A stretch of DNA of 64,000 nt, taken from the NCBI GenBank assembly GCA_903888485.1, contig CAISTS010000010.1, positions 1 through 64,000 of the forward strand, read 5' to 3'. Below the pieces are notes generated by a model. The model searched no databases. It saw nothing but the letters and a program-made list of their open reading frames with translations, and was not told where the DNA came from. The stretch comes from an uncultured bacterium. Its GTDB lineage: Bacteria; Pseudomonadota; Alphaproteobacteria; Rhodospirillales; Rhodospirillaceae. Position 1 is the stretch's first letter. Each line of letters begins with the position of its first letter. Below, one piece after another: positions 7,524-15,660 of this stretch. Both the position numbers and the translations under genes were made by a program.

Positions 7524-8807
7524 GTGGGTATCGTTGAGGGTAAGCCTCTGAAACTCCGAACCACCGTCACCGGCAAACTTACCGCCCTGGACGTGAAGAA
7601 CGCCAAGGAGCCTGGCCTGTACGGCGACGGCGGCGGCCTGTGGCTCCGGGTCCAAGCCAACGGGACCAAAACCTGGGCATTCAGATACAAGCTCGGCAAG
7701 GCCAGGGAAATGGGTTTGGGGCCTCTCCACACATTTTCTTTGGCGGAGGCTCGCGACCGCGCCAGAAACGCCCGCCAACTGCTTAAGGACGGGAAAGACC
7801 CTATCGAGGTCAACCGGGACATCCTGGCTGCCGCGAAAGCCGATAAAGCCAAGGCCATCACCTTCAAGGAATGCGCCGAGCGGTACATCGAAACCCATAA
7901 AAGCGGCTGGAAGAACGCCAAGCACCTGTACCAATGGAAGGCGACGCTTAAGACCTACGCCTACCCGGTCCTGGGCGATGAGCCAGTTAACAAGGTTAAT
8001 ACGGCTCTGGTCCTGAAGGTGATCGAGCCGCTGTGGTCGTCAAAGACCGAGACCGCTTCGCGCCTTCGGGGCCGAATCGAAAAGATTTTGGATTGGGCGC
8101 GGGTTCGTGGGCATCGCCAAGGCGAAAACCCGGCGCGCTTGAAGGGGCACATTGAGAACGCCCTCCCCAAGCTCTCCGACGTGCGCAAGATCGAACATCA
8201 CCCGGCCCTGCCCTACGCCAAGGCCGGCGCATTTATGGCGGATCTTCGCAAACAGAGCGGTATCGCCTCCCGTGCCCTAGAGTTCACCGTACTGACGACG
8301 GTTCGGACCAATGAAGCCCTTGGGGCCAAGTGGCCGGAGATCGATCTGGAAAAAGCCCTCTGGATCATTCCGCCTGAGCGCATGAAGGGGCGCAAGTCCA
8401 AGGCGGTTGAACATCGCGTGCCGCTGTCAAAGCAGGCGGTGGCTGTGCTCAAGGGTCTCAAGAAGTTGGGCGACGATGCTTTCGTGTTCCCGGGTGCTTC
8501 CGAAGGTAAGCCGCTGTCGAACATGGCCATGCTGGAGGTACTGCGGCGCATGGGCCACGGCGAATTCTCCGTTCATGGTTTTCGCAGCACGTTCCGCGAT
8601 TGGGCGTCGGAACAAACGGCGTTTCCTCGCGAGGTCTGCGAGATGGCGCTAGCGCACACCATCAAAAACAAGGCGGAAGCTGCGTACCGCCGCGGCGATC
8701 TGCTCGACAAGCGCGCGAAGTTGATGGGTGCATGGGCCGATTACCTCGATAAGGTCCAGAAGGTCACCGGCAACAACGTTCTGCAATTGGCGATGGCTCT
8801 CGCTTAA
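7524..8807 (+). CDS. int: Tyrosine site-specific integrase (P4-like, DUF4102 N-terminus)
   Basis: The 427-aa protein has an N-terminal arm-binding DUF4102 domain (GLYGDGGGLWLRV near residue 32, FRYKLGKAREMGLG), a SAM-like core-binding domain (about 110-210) and a C-terminal catalytic domain. Catalytic candidates are Arg in TTVRTNEAL near 260, HGFR near 351-354, LAHTI near 377 and the nucleophile Tyr in AYRRGD near 386. Such enzymes insert elements into the 3' ends of tRNA genes, consistent with the tRNA-Tyr repeat. The start is GTG. It seems intact, so the element may still be able to move. Confidence 0.92.
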   Translation: MGIVEGKPLKLRTTVTGKLTALDVKNAKEPGLYGDGGGLWLRVQANGTKTWAFRYKLGKAREMGLGPLHTFSLAEARDRARNARQLLKDGKDPIEVNRDILAAAKADKAKAITFKECAERYIETHKSGWKNAKHLYQWKATLKTYAYPVLGDEPVNKVNTALVLKVIEPLWSSKTETASRLRGRIEKILDWARVRGHRQGENPARLKGHIENALPKLSDVRKIEHHPALPYAKAGAFMADLRKQSGIASRALEFTVLTTVRTNEALGAKWPEIDLEKALWIIPPERMKGRKSKAVEHRVPLSKQAVAVLKGLKKLGDDAFVFPGASEGKPLSNMAMLEVLRRMGHGEFSVHGFRSTFRDWASEQTAFPREVCEMALAHTIKNKAEAAYRRGDLLDKRAKLMGAWADYLDKVQKVTGNNVLQLAMALA

Positions 8808-8814
8808 CTTCTAA

Positions 8815-8869
8815 TTGGCGCGGCTAGGGTAGCTCCCGAACATCCGTCCCGCACGGATTGCCGCGCCAA
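8815..8869 (+). other. Predicted three-way-junction structured RNA or terminator after int
   Basis: A perfect 10-bp outer helix (TTGGCGCGGC 8815-8824 with GCCGCGCCAA 8860-8869) encloses two small hairpins: GGG/CCC (8827-8829 and 8835-8837) and ATCCGT/ACGGAT (8842-8847 and 8853-8858). It lies 7 bp after the integrase stop and 29 bp before the next gene, with no T tract. It may be a structured RNA or a recombination-protein site. Confidence 0.45.
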
Positions 8870-8898
8870 CCACACTGCGGAGCGCTTGCGGAGGCGCA

Positions 8899-9675
8899 AT
8901 GTATACAATACCGGTCGGATTTCTTGGCGTGGATGATGCTCTGACGCTCGCGACTAACAAGCGTTACGGCGAGCGGTTGCCGAATGGCAATAGACATTCA
9001 GCCAAGGACAAGGAGGCCTATCGGTGGGCCGAAGCACACTTGATCCTCCAAGCGCTCCGTAACGGTACGTTTTATGGTTACCTCAATCCCGGAACGCCGG
9101 AGCAATGTCGAGTTGGGCTAGAATACTGGAACGATGATTCGCAGGTTGCGGCCTTAGCGGCCAATCGGCCCGCGGACCTTGGCGGCGAATACGCATTGAT
9201 CTACTTCGATGAGTCAGAATTCAAATCGTGGCTACAAGTCCAAGACGCGGTAGAGCCGGGCATGGTCAGAATAGATCAGTACACCATGGATCCCGCGCAC
9301 GCTTCCGCCGAGATTAAGGCTCTCCTTGCCAAGCACAGCGCGGAGCAAACGCCTAAATCGCCAACGGCTGTTGACAACTCAGAGGGTTCCCCTTCAGTCG
9401 ATGGGGTCAGTCCGCCATCTCCCGAGATGCGGCGCAAACCCGCACTGAAAGCGGATGCGGAAAGCGAAGCGAAGAATATTGTGGTTGCCGAATGTGACAA
9501 GGGCATCTCGGCGGGAATCGCGCCGCGGGCGGATAGAATTGTGTCCCTCCTGACAACCGCTATGCCAAATTTTGGAAGGCGGCGAGCGCGCATAGCTGTG
9601 CGCGAAGTGTTCCAAGAGCGTGGGTTCACCGTCCGACGAGGACGCCCGCTTGCTGAGAATAATTCGCCGGAATAA
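8899..9675 (+). CDS. Hypothetical protein of the mobile element
   Basis: This 258-aa protein was not recognised. The N-terminal part (1-140) is acidic and globular with no membrane segments. The middle (about 150-185) is Ser/Pro-rich and looks like a linker. The last 70 residues (AECDKGISAGIAPRADRIVSLL onward in part) are basic and helical, ending in RRGRPLAENN, and might bind DNA. A GGAGGCGCA sequence precedes the ATG. The last codons lie inside the first copy of the iteron cluster, which hints at a link between this protein and that site. Confidence 0.65.
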   Translation: MYTIPVGFLGVDDALTLATNKRYGERLPNGNRHSAKDKEAYRWAEAHLILQALRNGTFYGYLNPGTPEQCRVGLEYWNDDSQVAALAANRPADLGGEYALIYFDESEFKSWLQVQDAVEPGMVRIDQYTMDPAHASAEIKALLAKHSAEQTPKSPTAVDNSEGSPSVDGVSPPSPEMRRKPALKADAESEAKNIVVAECDKGISAGIAPRADRIVSLLTTAMPNFGRRRARIAVREVFQERGFTVRRGRPLAENNSPE

Positions 9676-9723
9676 TTCGCCAGCATAAATTCGCCGCACG
9701 CTGGCGAATTTAGACGGCGAATT
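9661..9723. repeat. Five-copy iteron cluster (AATTCGCC / GGCGAATT)
   Basis: AATTCGCC occurs at 9661-9668, 9674-9681 and 9688-9695, and its reverse complement at 9703-9710 and 9716-9723. The spacing is 5-7 bp. AAATTCGCC (9687-9695) and GGCGAATTT (9703-9711) form a 9-bp inverted repeat, and TTCGCCAGC (9676) and GCTGGCGAA (9700) form another. It lies ahead of the AlpA-like regulator and replication genes. An origin, an operator or an excisionase site are all possible. Confidence 0.75.
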
Positions 9724-9788
9724 TTACGCCTGCCATCTTGACCTCCGTCAGTCCGGCGACGTTTCCGGACGTTTTAGCGGAGACTCCG

Positions 9789-9971
9789 ATGGAGCACGAT
9801 TCCGATGCCGACTTAAAGAGACTTCGCCCGTGGTGCGAAGCCAACGACATCCCCGTTTCAACGCTATATGAGAAACTGAAGCTGCACGGCCTGAAGCCGA
9901 TCAAGATTGGCCGAGGGTCTTACCTTGACCGCCAAACCCGCCAACTGTTCGTCACCGGACAGGTGGCGTAA
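9789..9971 (+). CDS. AlpA/excisionase-like small HTH protein
   Basis: The 60-aa protein has a single helix-turn-helix (WCEANDIPVSTLYEKLKLHG) followed by PIKIGRGSYLDRQ, the beta-wing typical of HTH_17/AlpA/Xis proteins. ATG at 9789 is preferred over an upstream TTG because GCGGAG lies a few bases before it. Family members activate int or bend DNA during excision. It sits 65 bp after the iteron cluster, which could be its binding site. The next gene starts at its stop (TAATG). Confidence 0.7.
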   Translation: MEHDSDADLKRLRPWCEANDIPVSTLYEKLKLHGLKPIKIGRGSYLDRQTRQLFVTGQVA

Positions 9972-10303
9972 TGACCTACATCAAAGCAAACGGCGCGACT
10001 CTTGGGAGCCGCGCCGCAGATGATATGGCCTTGCCGGGTCATACCGAAGATCAACACCAAGAAAATACCACCGTAGCGGCACCTGGGCAATCCAACTTTG
10101 TCCGCGTCGATGGCGGCCACTATCGCAAGGCTGACTTTGCCGAAGCGATGCGCCGTGAATCCATGCGTGGGCGGGATTGGGCCGATAGGTTCACAGACAT
10201 TCCCGCCGCAAAAAACCGCGCGAGGATCGCGGCGCTGCAGGCGCGCGAGAGCGGCACGCGCGACCCGTTCGCCCTCGTTCTGGGGGTGCCGGCCGATGAG
10301 TAA
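9971..10303 (+). CDS. Hypothetical protein of the mobile element
   Basis: This 110-aa protein is hydrophilic with no membrane segment. The second half (FAEAMRRESMRGRDWADRF, AKNRARIAALQARE) is helical and charged. It is translationally coupled to the preceding HTH gene (TAATG) and overlaps the next gene by 8 bp. The family was not recognised. Confidence 0.65.
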   Translation: MTYIKANGATLGSRAADDMALPGHTEDQHQENTTVAAPGQSNFVRVDGGHYRKADFAEAMRRESMRGRDWADRFTDIPAAKNRARIAALQARESGTRDPFALVLGVPADE

Positions 10304-10589
10304 GCGCCTCGCTGTAACTTTCACCTTAGACGACCGCCCCGACGACCTGACCGCGATAGGTCGCGACGGCTGGGCATTGTGCGAGCTTGTGAAGGCTGGC
10401 GATGCCGGCCTTACGACGCTGCAAAACCCAGCTCCGAGGTGGAGTCACTACATTTGGAAACTTCGCGGTCTCGGCGTCAACATCGAGACCGTTGACGAAT
10501 CGCACGGCGGACCGTTTGCCGGCACTCACGCGCGCTACAAGCTCAAGTCACGCGTGCGCGTCGTGGATCTTGCCGGGGGTGCCGTATGA
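10296..10589 (+). CDS. Winged-helix domain protein of the mobile element
   Basis: The 97-aa protein has a compact helix-turn-helix (GWALCELVKAGDAGLTTLQN, WSHYIWKLRGLGVNIET) followed by a strand-rich wing ending in ARYKLKSRVRVVDL. Similar small winged-helix proteins are common in alphaproteobacterial prophages. It overlaps the genes before and after it (8 and 4 bp), which places it in the replication operon. It is probably DNA-binding; the target is unknown. Confidence 0.65.
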   Translation: MSKRLAVTFTLDDRPDDLTAIGRDGWALCELVKAGDAGLTTLQNPAPRWSHYIWKLRGLGVNIETVDESHGGPFAGTHARYKLKSRVRVVDLAGGAV

Positions 10590-10825
10590 CCTGGCACAAA
10601 TTATCCGACCTGACCGCGGCTATCGTCTCCCGTCATGCCTTCCAACGGGTGATAGAGCGCCTGCCAAATGACGCGCGCGTTGAGTGGCTCTTTGATGCTG
10701 TTCACCGGCTCGAACCCTCCAAGGCCAAGCGCCTTATCCTCCAGGCGCGAAACCCCGAGGTCGCATTCCTCGATGACGGCCAAGCCGATCTTATGCTCGA
10801 TGCCCTCGGCATCCGGGAGGCGTGA
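10586..10825 (+). CDS. Hypothetical protein of the mobile element
   Basis: The 79-aa protein is mostly helical (HAFQRVIERLPNDARVEWLF, SKAKRLILQARNPEVAFLDD). There is no recognised domain, signal or membrane segment. Its ATG overlaps the previous stop (ATGA). Confidence 0.6.
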   Translation: MTWHKLSDLTAAIVSRHAFQRVIERLPNDARVEWLFDAVHRLEPSKAKRLILQARNPEVAFLDDGQADLMLDALGIREA

Positions 10826-10827
10826 GC

Positions 10828-11610
10828 ATGGCAAAGGTAAGAAAGATCGACTTCAGCCCAGACGAATTCCTGATCGGCGTTACCGGCATGAAGCCTATGG
10901 ATATTGCGGTGTACTGGGTCGCGTGCTCCCTGATGTATTCGAGCGGAGACGCGATCCAGGCCGATGACGAGCGCCTGTTCTCCATCATCAAGGCCCGCAA
11001 GTCCGACATCATCGCGACCCTCAATAGGCTGGTGGCTCGTGGCAAGTTGCAGCGAAACGGTAGCGAACTTGCACAGAAACGGTGTCGAACTGAGCTTGAA
11101 CGTGCTGCGGAGCGGATACAAAACGCAACCGATGCTGCATCGAAGCGGTGGCGAAACGAAGGTGATATTGCTTCTAAGCAAGGGGTTACAGATGCGACCG
11201 CAGAAAATGGCGCATTGCTATCACTAACTACCACTACCACCACCACCAACTCTATATCCCCGGATTCTCCGGGCGATAGTGCTGCCGTTGTTAATTTCCC
11301 CGGCGGTGAAACACCGAAGGCCGGCAGGCGTCGAAAGAACCAGCATCTTGAGCCCGAAGGGTTTGCGCCGGTCTATGACGCGTTCCCGCTGAAAGCCGAT
11401 CCCGACGACGCCGCGCGCGCCTTCCGCAAGGTTGTCGAGGCGGGCAAGGCAACGCCGGAGGAGCTGTTATTTGCGGCCAAAGCCTATGCGCGTGAGCGCG
11501 CTGGGCAGGATCCGAAGTTCACGAAGCACATGGCGACGTGGCTCAATAAGGGCAGCTACCGGAACCAGTCTCAACCCAGCCAAGCGCGTAGTGGGGGGTG
11601 TCCGCTATGA
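10828..11610 (+). CDS. DUF1376-like phage replication protein
   Basis: The protein of about 260 aa starts with DFSPDEFLIGVTGMKPMDIAVYW-type sequence and a winged-helix region up to about residue 75, as in DUF1376/YdaU replication-initiation proteins. A low-complexity linker with eight Thr follows (codons at about 11224-11250). The C-terminal domain (FAPVYDAFPLKADPDDAARAF, FTKHMATWLNKGSY) resembles the tail of phage replication and helicase-loader proteins. ATG at 10828 is chosen because GGGAGG lies 7 bp upstream; GTG at 10822 would overlap the preceding stop. Its stop overlaps the primase-helicase start. Confidence 0.7.
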   Translation: MAKVRKIDFSPDEFLIGVTGMKPMDIAVYWVACSLMYSSGDAIQADDERLFSIIKARKSDIIATLNRLVARGKLQRNGSELAQKRCRTELERAAERIQNATDAASKRWRNEGDIASKQGVTDATAENGALLSLTTTTTTTNSISPDSPGDSAAVVNFPGGETPKAGRRRKNQHLEPEGFAPVYDAFPLKADPDDAARAFRKVVEAGKATPEELLFAAKAYARERAGQDPKFTKHMATWLNKGSYRNQSQPSQARSGGCPL

Positions 11611-13346
11611 GCCTGCAAGCAAACCTGCTCGATAACGGCATCCGGCTCCGGGGCTATGGCGAAGGCTCAAGCAAAGTTCTGTGTCCGCGATGCTCGCACA
11701 CCAGGAAAAACAAGACTGAGCCGTGCCTGTCGGTAACGGTCGATGACAAGGGCGCGACTTGGCTTTGCCATAACTGCGGCTGGAGCGGCGCGGCCAATGA
11801 GCGCGAGCGCAACGTCGTCCCGATGCGTCGGCCCGTGAAGGTCGAGCACAAGCCCGGCGGCTTGCCGGCGAACATCGTTGAATGGTTCGCAAAGCGCGGT
11901 ATCCCGGCAACCGTGCTGGAGCGCAACCGCATAGGCCACGAGCATGTGTGGATGCCCGGCTGCGAGAGCGGCGCAACGGAACCCGCGATAACATTCCCCT
12001 ACGTGCGCGGCGGCGAGGTCGTGAATGTGAAGTATCGCGGCCAGGGCAAACGGTTCAGACAGGTGAAGGACGCCGAAAAGATCTATTTCGGCCTGGATGA
12101 CATCACCGGGCAATCGACGGTGATTATCTGCGAGGGCGAGCTAGACAAGCTGGCGCTCGAAGTGGCCGGTTATCTCAACGTCGTATCCGTGCCCGATGGC
12201 GCGCCGAAGCTGGTGAAGGATCAAACCCCGGACCCTGAAGAGGACAAGAAATTCTCCTATGTCTGGAACTGTCGCGAGGCGTTCGAGAATGTCACCAAGA
12301 TCATATTGGCGGTCGATGGCGACGGGCCCGGCGAAGCCCTGGCCGAAGAGTTGGCGCGGCGCTATGGCAAGGTTCGCTGCTGGCGCGTGACTTGGCCCAG
12401 CGCGGGCGATGTCGCGTGCAAGGATGCAAACGAGGTCTTGGTCGATCACGGGCTCGAAGTTCTGCGCGAGGTGATCGAAGGCGCGCAACCGTATCCCATC
12501 AAGTCGCTGTATGACGCTGGTGTGTATGAGTCCGACGTTCTGCGGCTCTATCGCGGCGAGACGGCAAAAAGCTATTCCACGGGCTGGCCGGCAGTCGATG
12601 AGCTGTATCGCGTGCGCCCTGGCGAGTTGACCGTCGTAACCGGCGTCCCGAATAGCGGCAAGTCTCAGTGGGTGGACGCCTTGAGCGTAAACCTGATGAC
12701 CGCAAGCGGCTGGCGGGTGGCCTATTGCTCGTTTGAGAATCCCCCGGCGCAACATCTCGCCAAGCTGGCGGAGTTGTATCTGCGCGCGCCGTTCTGGGAG
12801 GGGCCACACTTCACGCGCATGAGCGAAGCCGAATTGCGGTCGGCAGTCGCTTGGCTAAGGGAACGGGCTTACCTGATCCGGGCAGAGGATGAATCCCCAA
12901 CGATTGATTGGGTCCTGGAAACCGCGGCGGCGGCTGTCATGCGTCACGGCATCAAGGGGCTGGTCATAGACCCGTTCAATGAACTTGAGTCCCAGCGGCC
13001 TCCGCATCAAACAGAAACCGAATACGTGAGCGGTCTCCTATCCAAGGTCAAACGCTTCGCCCAGTCGCATGGCGTCCACGTCTGGTTCGTCGCGCATCCG
13101 GCGAAGATGTACCGGGGCCAGGACGGCAAGCTGCCTATTCCGTCGCTCTACGACATCGCCGGCTCGGCTCATTGGGTCAACAAGGCAGATGTCGGCATCG
13201 TTGTCGCGCGCGATTGGGATACCGGCGTTGTCACGGTTCACGTCAAAAAGGTCCGCTTCAAGGAAATCGGCACGGTTGGCGCTGTGACGCTCGATTACGA
13301 GAAATCGTCGGGCCGGTACAAAAACGCGCAACGGGTGGGGGCGTAG
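11607..13346 (+). CDS. T7 gp4/Twinkle-like primase-helicase
   Basis: The 579-aa protein has a zinc-ribbon primase head (CPRC near residue 26 and CHNC near 53), a TOPRIM domain (IICEGELDKLAL near 173, AVDGDGPG near 238) and a C-terminal RecA/DnaB-type helicase with Walker A GVPNSGKSQ near 345, Walker B LVIDPFNELE near 452 and a HVWFVAHP strand. One chain can thus prime and unwind, as in T7 gp4. ATG at 11607 overlaps the upstream stop (ATGA). The DxD-type TOPRIM motif is present. It argues that the element directs its own replication. Confidence 0.9.
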   Translation: MSLQANLLDNGIRLRGYGEGSSKVLCPRCSHTRKNKTEPCLSVTVDDKGATWLCHNCGWSGAANERERNVVPMRRPVKVEHKPGGLPANIVEWFAKRGIPATVLERNRIGHEHVWMPGCESGATEPAITFPYVRGGEVVNVKYRGQGKRFRQVKDAEKIYFGLDDITGQSTVIICEGELDKLALEVAGYLNVVSVPDGAPKLVKDQTPDPEEDKKFSYVWNCREAFENVTKIILAVDGDGPGEALAEELARRYGKVRCWRVTWPSAGDVACKDANEVLVDHGLEVLREVIEGAQPYPIKSLYDAGVYESDVLRLYRGETAKSYSTGWPAVDELYRVRPGELTVVTGVPNSGKSQWVDALSVNLMTASGWRVAYCSFENPPAQHLAKLAELYLRAPFWEGPHFTRMSEAELRSAVAWLRERAYLIRAEDESPTIDWVLETAAAAVMRHGIKGLVIDPFNELESQRPPHQTETEYVSGLLSKVKRFAQSHGVHVWFVAHPAKMYRGQDGKLPIPSLYDIAGSAHWVNKADVGIVVARDWDTGVVTVHVKKVRFKEIGTVGAVTLDYEKSSGRYKNAQRVGA

Positions 13347-13348
13347 GC

Positions 13349-13645
13349 ATGAGCGAGCATCTTGCAACCCAACCCGAGACACCCGCGCCGGCATTCGAGC
13401 CGGAAGAAATCGACGCCGAAGAGGTCGCAGAGTGCGCCCGGCGGCTAATGGTTTGGCTCCTGCAATACAGGGGCTCCGTCGTGGTTTTGCGACATATCTG
13501 CCGGTTCGGGCCCTACCGCGTGCGGCGCGTCGATGTAGCGCGGCGGTCAATGAACCTGCTGGCGGCTAGAGGGCTGGTTACGCCGGTTCCGAATATCCGC
13601 ATTAAGCATCGTTTGAACAAAGAAGCGTGGGTGATTCAAGTATGA
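13349..13645 (+). CDS. Small winged-helix-like hypothetical protein
   Basis: The 98-aa protein has an acidic start (residues 1-30) followed by a likely DNA-binding fold (RRLMVWLLQYRGSVVVLRHI, RRVDVARRSMNLLAARGLV) and a basic end. It begins 2 bp after the helicase stop and overlaps the next gene by 4 bp. The family was not recognised. Confidence 0.6.
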   Translation: MSEHLATQPETPAPAFEPEEIDAEEVAECARRLMVWLLQYRGSVVVLRHICRFGPYRVRRVDVARRSMNLLAARGLVTPVPNIRIKHRLNKEAWVIQV

Positions 13646-14163
13646 GCATGACATGCACAATTTGCCGACATCCCGACCGAACCGAAATTGAATTGGAGGC
13701 GGTGCGCGGCGTTTCATACCGCAACATAGCGGAACACCGTGATATTTCTGCAACGGCGGTATTCCGGCACGTCAAAGAGCATTTGCCGGCGATGCTTGCG
13801 GCATCCGAAGAGGCGCGCGAGTTCGCCTGCGCTGAAACCATCATGGGCCAGATTGAAGGGCTGCGGGATTCGGCGCTGCGGATTCTGCATAAGGCCGAAC
13901 AGTCCTGGGAGGACACGCCCGAGGCTTACGATCCCGAAACGGCGCTGAAGGCTATTCGCGAGGCGCGCGGCTGCGTCGAGCTAATGGCGAAGGTGGCCGG
14001 CGAGATAAAGGACGGTCCGACGTTCAACGTCACGCTGTCGGCGGAATGGGTACAGGTGCAAAGCATCATCCTAGGGGCCCTGAGCGCCCATCCCGAGGCG
14101 CGCGTCGCTGTCGCTGGGGCACTCAAGCAACTGGAGGCACCTGTCGATGCTGATGCGGCGTAA
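13642..14163 (+). CDS. HTH protein upstream of terminase; candidate small terminase subunit
   Basis: The 173-aa protein begins with a CTIC zinc-like motif and a helix-turn-helix (VRGVSYRNIAEHRDISATAV, then FRHVKEHL), followed by a long helical region (about 60-130) that could drive oligomerisation. Small terminase subunits have this layout and lie directly before the large subunit; here it overlaps the terminase ATPase gene by 17 bp. ATG at 13642 forms ATGA with the previous stop. It could instead be a transcriptional regulator. Confidence 0.6.
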   Translation: MSMTCTICRHPDRTEIELEAVRGVSYRNIAEHRDISATAVFRHVKEHLPAMLAASEEAREFACAETIMGQIEGLRDSALRILHKAEQSWEDTPEAYDPETALKAIREARGCVELMAKVAGEIKDGPTFNVTLSAEWVQVQSIILGALSAHPEARVAVAGALKQLEAPVDADAA

Positions 14164-14971
14164 GGTGCGGGGCCCGGCTATTCACGTTCGCGGGGCGATG
14201 GCGTCGGATCTGGCGGCGGCGCTGGACCCGGTTGTGTTCGCGCAAGACAAACTCGCATTTGACCCTGATGGCTGGCAGGGGGACTTTTTGCGCGAAACCA
14301 AGAACAGCTTGCTCAATTGCTCGCGGCAGTCCGGGAAGTCTACGACCACGAGCGTTAAGGGGCTGCACGTCGCTACCTATCAGCCGGGCGCGCTCGTGCT
14401 GCTCGTGTCGAAGGCATTTCGGCAGTCGCAAGAGCTCTTCGGCAAGGTGACAGACTTCCGCAAGCGTCTTGAACCCGGCCCGGTGCTGATCGAGGACAAC
14501 AAACTCTCCGCCACCTTCAAGAGCGGCAGCCGCATCGTTTGTCTGCCGGGCTCGGGCGATACCATTCGCGGATTTAGTGGGCCCAGGCTCATTATCGAGG
14601 ACGAGGCCGCATTCGTTGACGACGGCGTTTATACCGCGGTGCGTCCCATGCTCGCGGTTTCGGGTGGGCAGCTCGTAATGATGTCCACGCCGCACGGTAA
14701 GCGGGGGCACTTCTACGAGGCGCACAAATCAAACGAGTTCCGCGTATTCACCGTGACCGCGGACCAATGCCCGCGCATCTCGAAGGAATTCTTGGAGAGC
14801 GAGCGTAAAGCGCTGGGCGACGCGGCCTACAGGCAGGAATATTTTTGCGAATTTCTCGATACGACGGATCAGGTTTTCAAGTCCGAGCATATCGAGCGCG
14901 CCATCACTGACGACGTGAAGCCCCTATTCGGACCGGCGGGCCAATTCGTCGTCCAACCCCTCAAGTTCTAG
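14147..14971 (+). CDS. Terminase large subunit, ATPase domain only
   Basis: The 274-aa protein has the packaging-motor ATPase signatures: Walker A-like CSRQSGKST near residue 57, VLLVSKAFRQSQE, Walker B LIIEDEAAF near 149 and the coupling motif MMSTPHGKRGHF. It ends at QFVVQPLKF, exactly where a normal TerL of about 450-500 aa would begin its RNase-H-like nuclease domain. That domain is encoded separately by the next two genes. The stop is followed within 8 bp by a Shine-Dalgarno (GGAGTAACC) and a new ATG, so the break is an orderly gene boundary and not an obvious frameshift. Confidence 0.85.
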   Translation: MLMRRKVRGPAIHVRGAMASDLAAALDPVVFAQDKLAFDPDGWQGDFLRETKNSLLNCSRQSGKSTTTSVKGLHVATYQPGALVLLVSKAFRQSQELFGKVTDFRKRLEPGPVLIEDNKLSATFKSGSRIVCLPGSGDTIRGFSGPRLIIEDEAAFVDDGVYTAVRPMLAVSGGQLVMMSTPHGKRGHFYEAHKSNEFRVFTVTADQCPRISKEFLESERKALGDAAYRQEYFCEFLDTTDQVFKSEHIERAITDDVKPLFGPAGQFVVQPLKF

Positions 14972-14979
14972 GAGTAACC

Positions 14980-15660
14980 ATGCGATACCTGAAACACTAC
15001 CTCGTTGGCGTCTCGGTCGGCATTGCCTCGCAACCCTCGGCTATCGCAATTGTCGAAGCGGAGTCAGTGACGGCGCACGGTGAGCTAACGGGCAAAATAA
15101 AAACCATGCGCCTTCGGCACCTGCAACGGCTGCCTCTCAGCGCCACCTATCCCAACCTTGCGGAACAGTTGCGCTCGCTGCGCGACGGATTGAAAGCGCA
15201 TGAAGAGGGCCCGTCGTCCGCGCTGATTGTGGACGTAACCGGCACCGGGCGCAGCGTCACCAAGTTCCTACGCGATGACACTTTGGAACCGATAGAGGTC
15301 TGCATCACCGCCGGCATGGGCCAAGCAGAAGTCGAGCCGGGATATTGGCGCGTTTCCAAGAAAGAGTTGGTCGGCCAACTCCAGGTCCTTATGCAGTCCG
15401 ATAGCTTCCAGGTTTCCAGTGGGCTCGATCTCGTGCCTGAGTTCACGGAAGAAATGCGGAATTTCCGGATGCGCGCGAGCGCCGCGGCTGGCGACGATAT
15501 CGACTCTTGGCGCGATAGCACGGCAGATGACTTGGTATTTGCGACCGCTCTCGCGACGTGGCGGGGGCAAACAGACATCCCGCCCTCAAAGGCCGCATTG
15601 GCAGATCTATATAAGAAGTTGGATGAACACTCCAAGATGATGGCGCAATGCGTCGCCTAA
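14980..15660 (+). CDS. Terminase-nuclease-like protein, motif I altered
   Basis: The 226-aa protein resembles a free-standing TerL C-terminal (RNase-H fold) domain. The first strand reads LVGVSVGIASQPSAIAIVE, where the usual catalytic Asp (GVDxG) is Ser. The second Asp is kept in LIVDVTGTGRSV near residue 83, and the third site is kept as ADDLVFATALATW near 182. Loss of the first acidic residue suggests weak or no nuclease activity, so it may be a structural or regulatory partner. It overlaps the following, catalytically complete homologue by 13 bp. Confidence 0.7.
   Translation: MRYLKHYLVGVSVGIASQPSAIAIVEAESVTAHGELTGKIKTMRLRHLQRLPLSATYPNLAEQLRSLRDGLKAHEEGPSSALIVDVTGTGRSVTKFLRDDTLEPIEVCITAGMGQAEVEPGYWRVSKKELVGQLQVLMQSDSFQVSSGLDLVPEFTEEMRNFRMRASAAAGDDIDSWRDSTADDLVFATALATWRGQTDIPPSKAALADLYKKLDEHSKMMAQCVA

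Noticed and set aside
9661-9723. CRISPR array
   Set aside because: The units are 8 bp with 5-7 bp spacing and mixed orientation, not CRISPR repeats and spacers. No cas genes are present.
10964-11227. 87-codon frame inside the DUF1376-like gene
   Set aside because: It lies wholly inside a better-supported gene and has no motif.
14947-14985. Frameshift joining the terminase ATPase to the first nuclease-like gene
   Set aside because: A clear Shine-Dalgarno and ATG follow the stop, and the N terminus of the next protein looks natural. An error cannot be fully excluded without raw reads.
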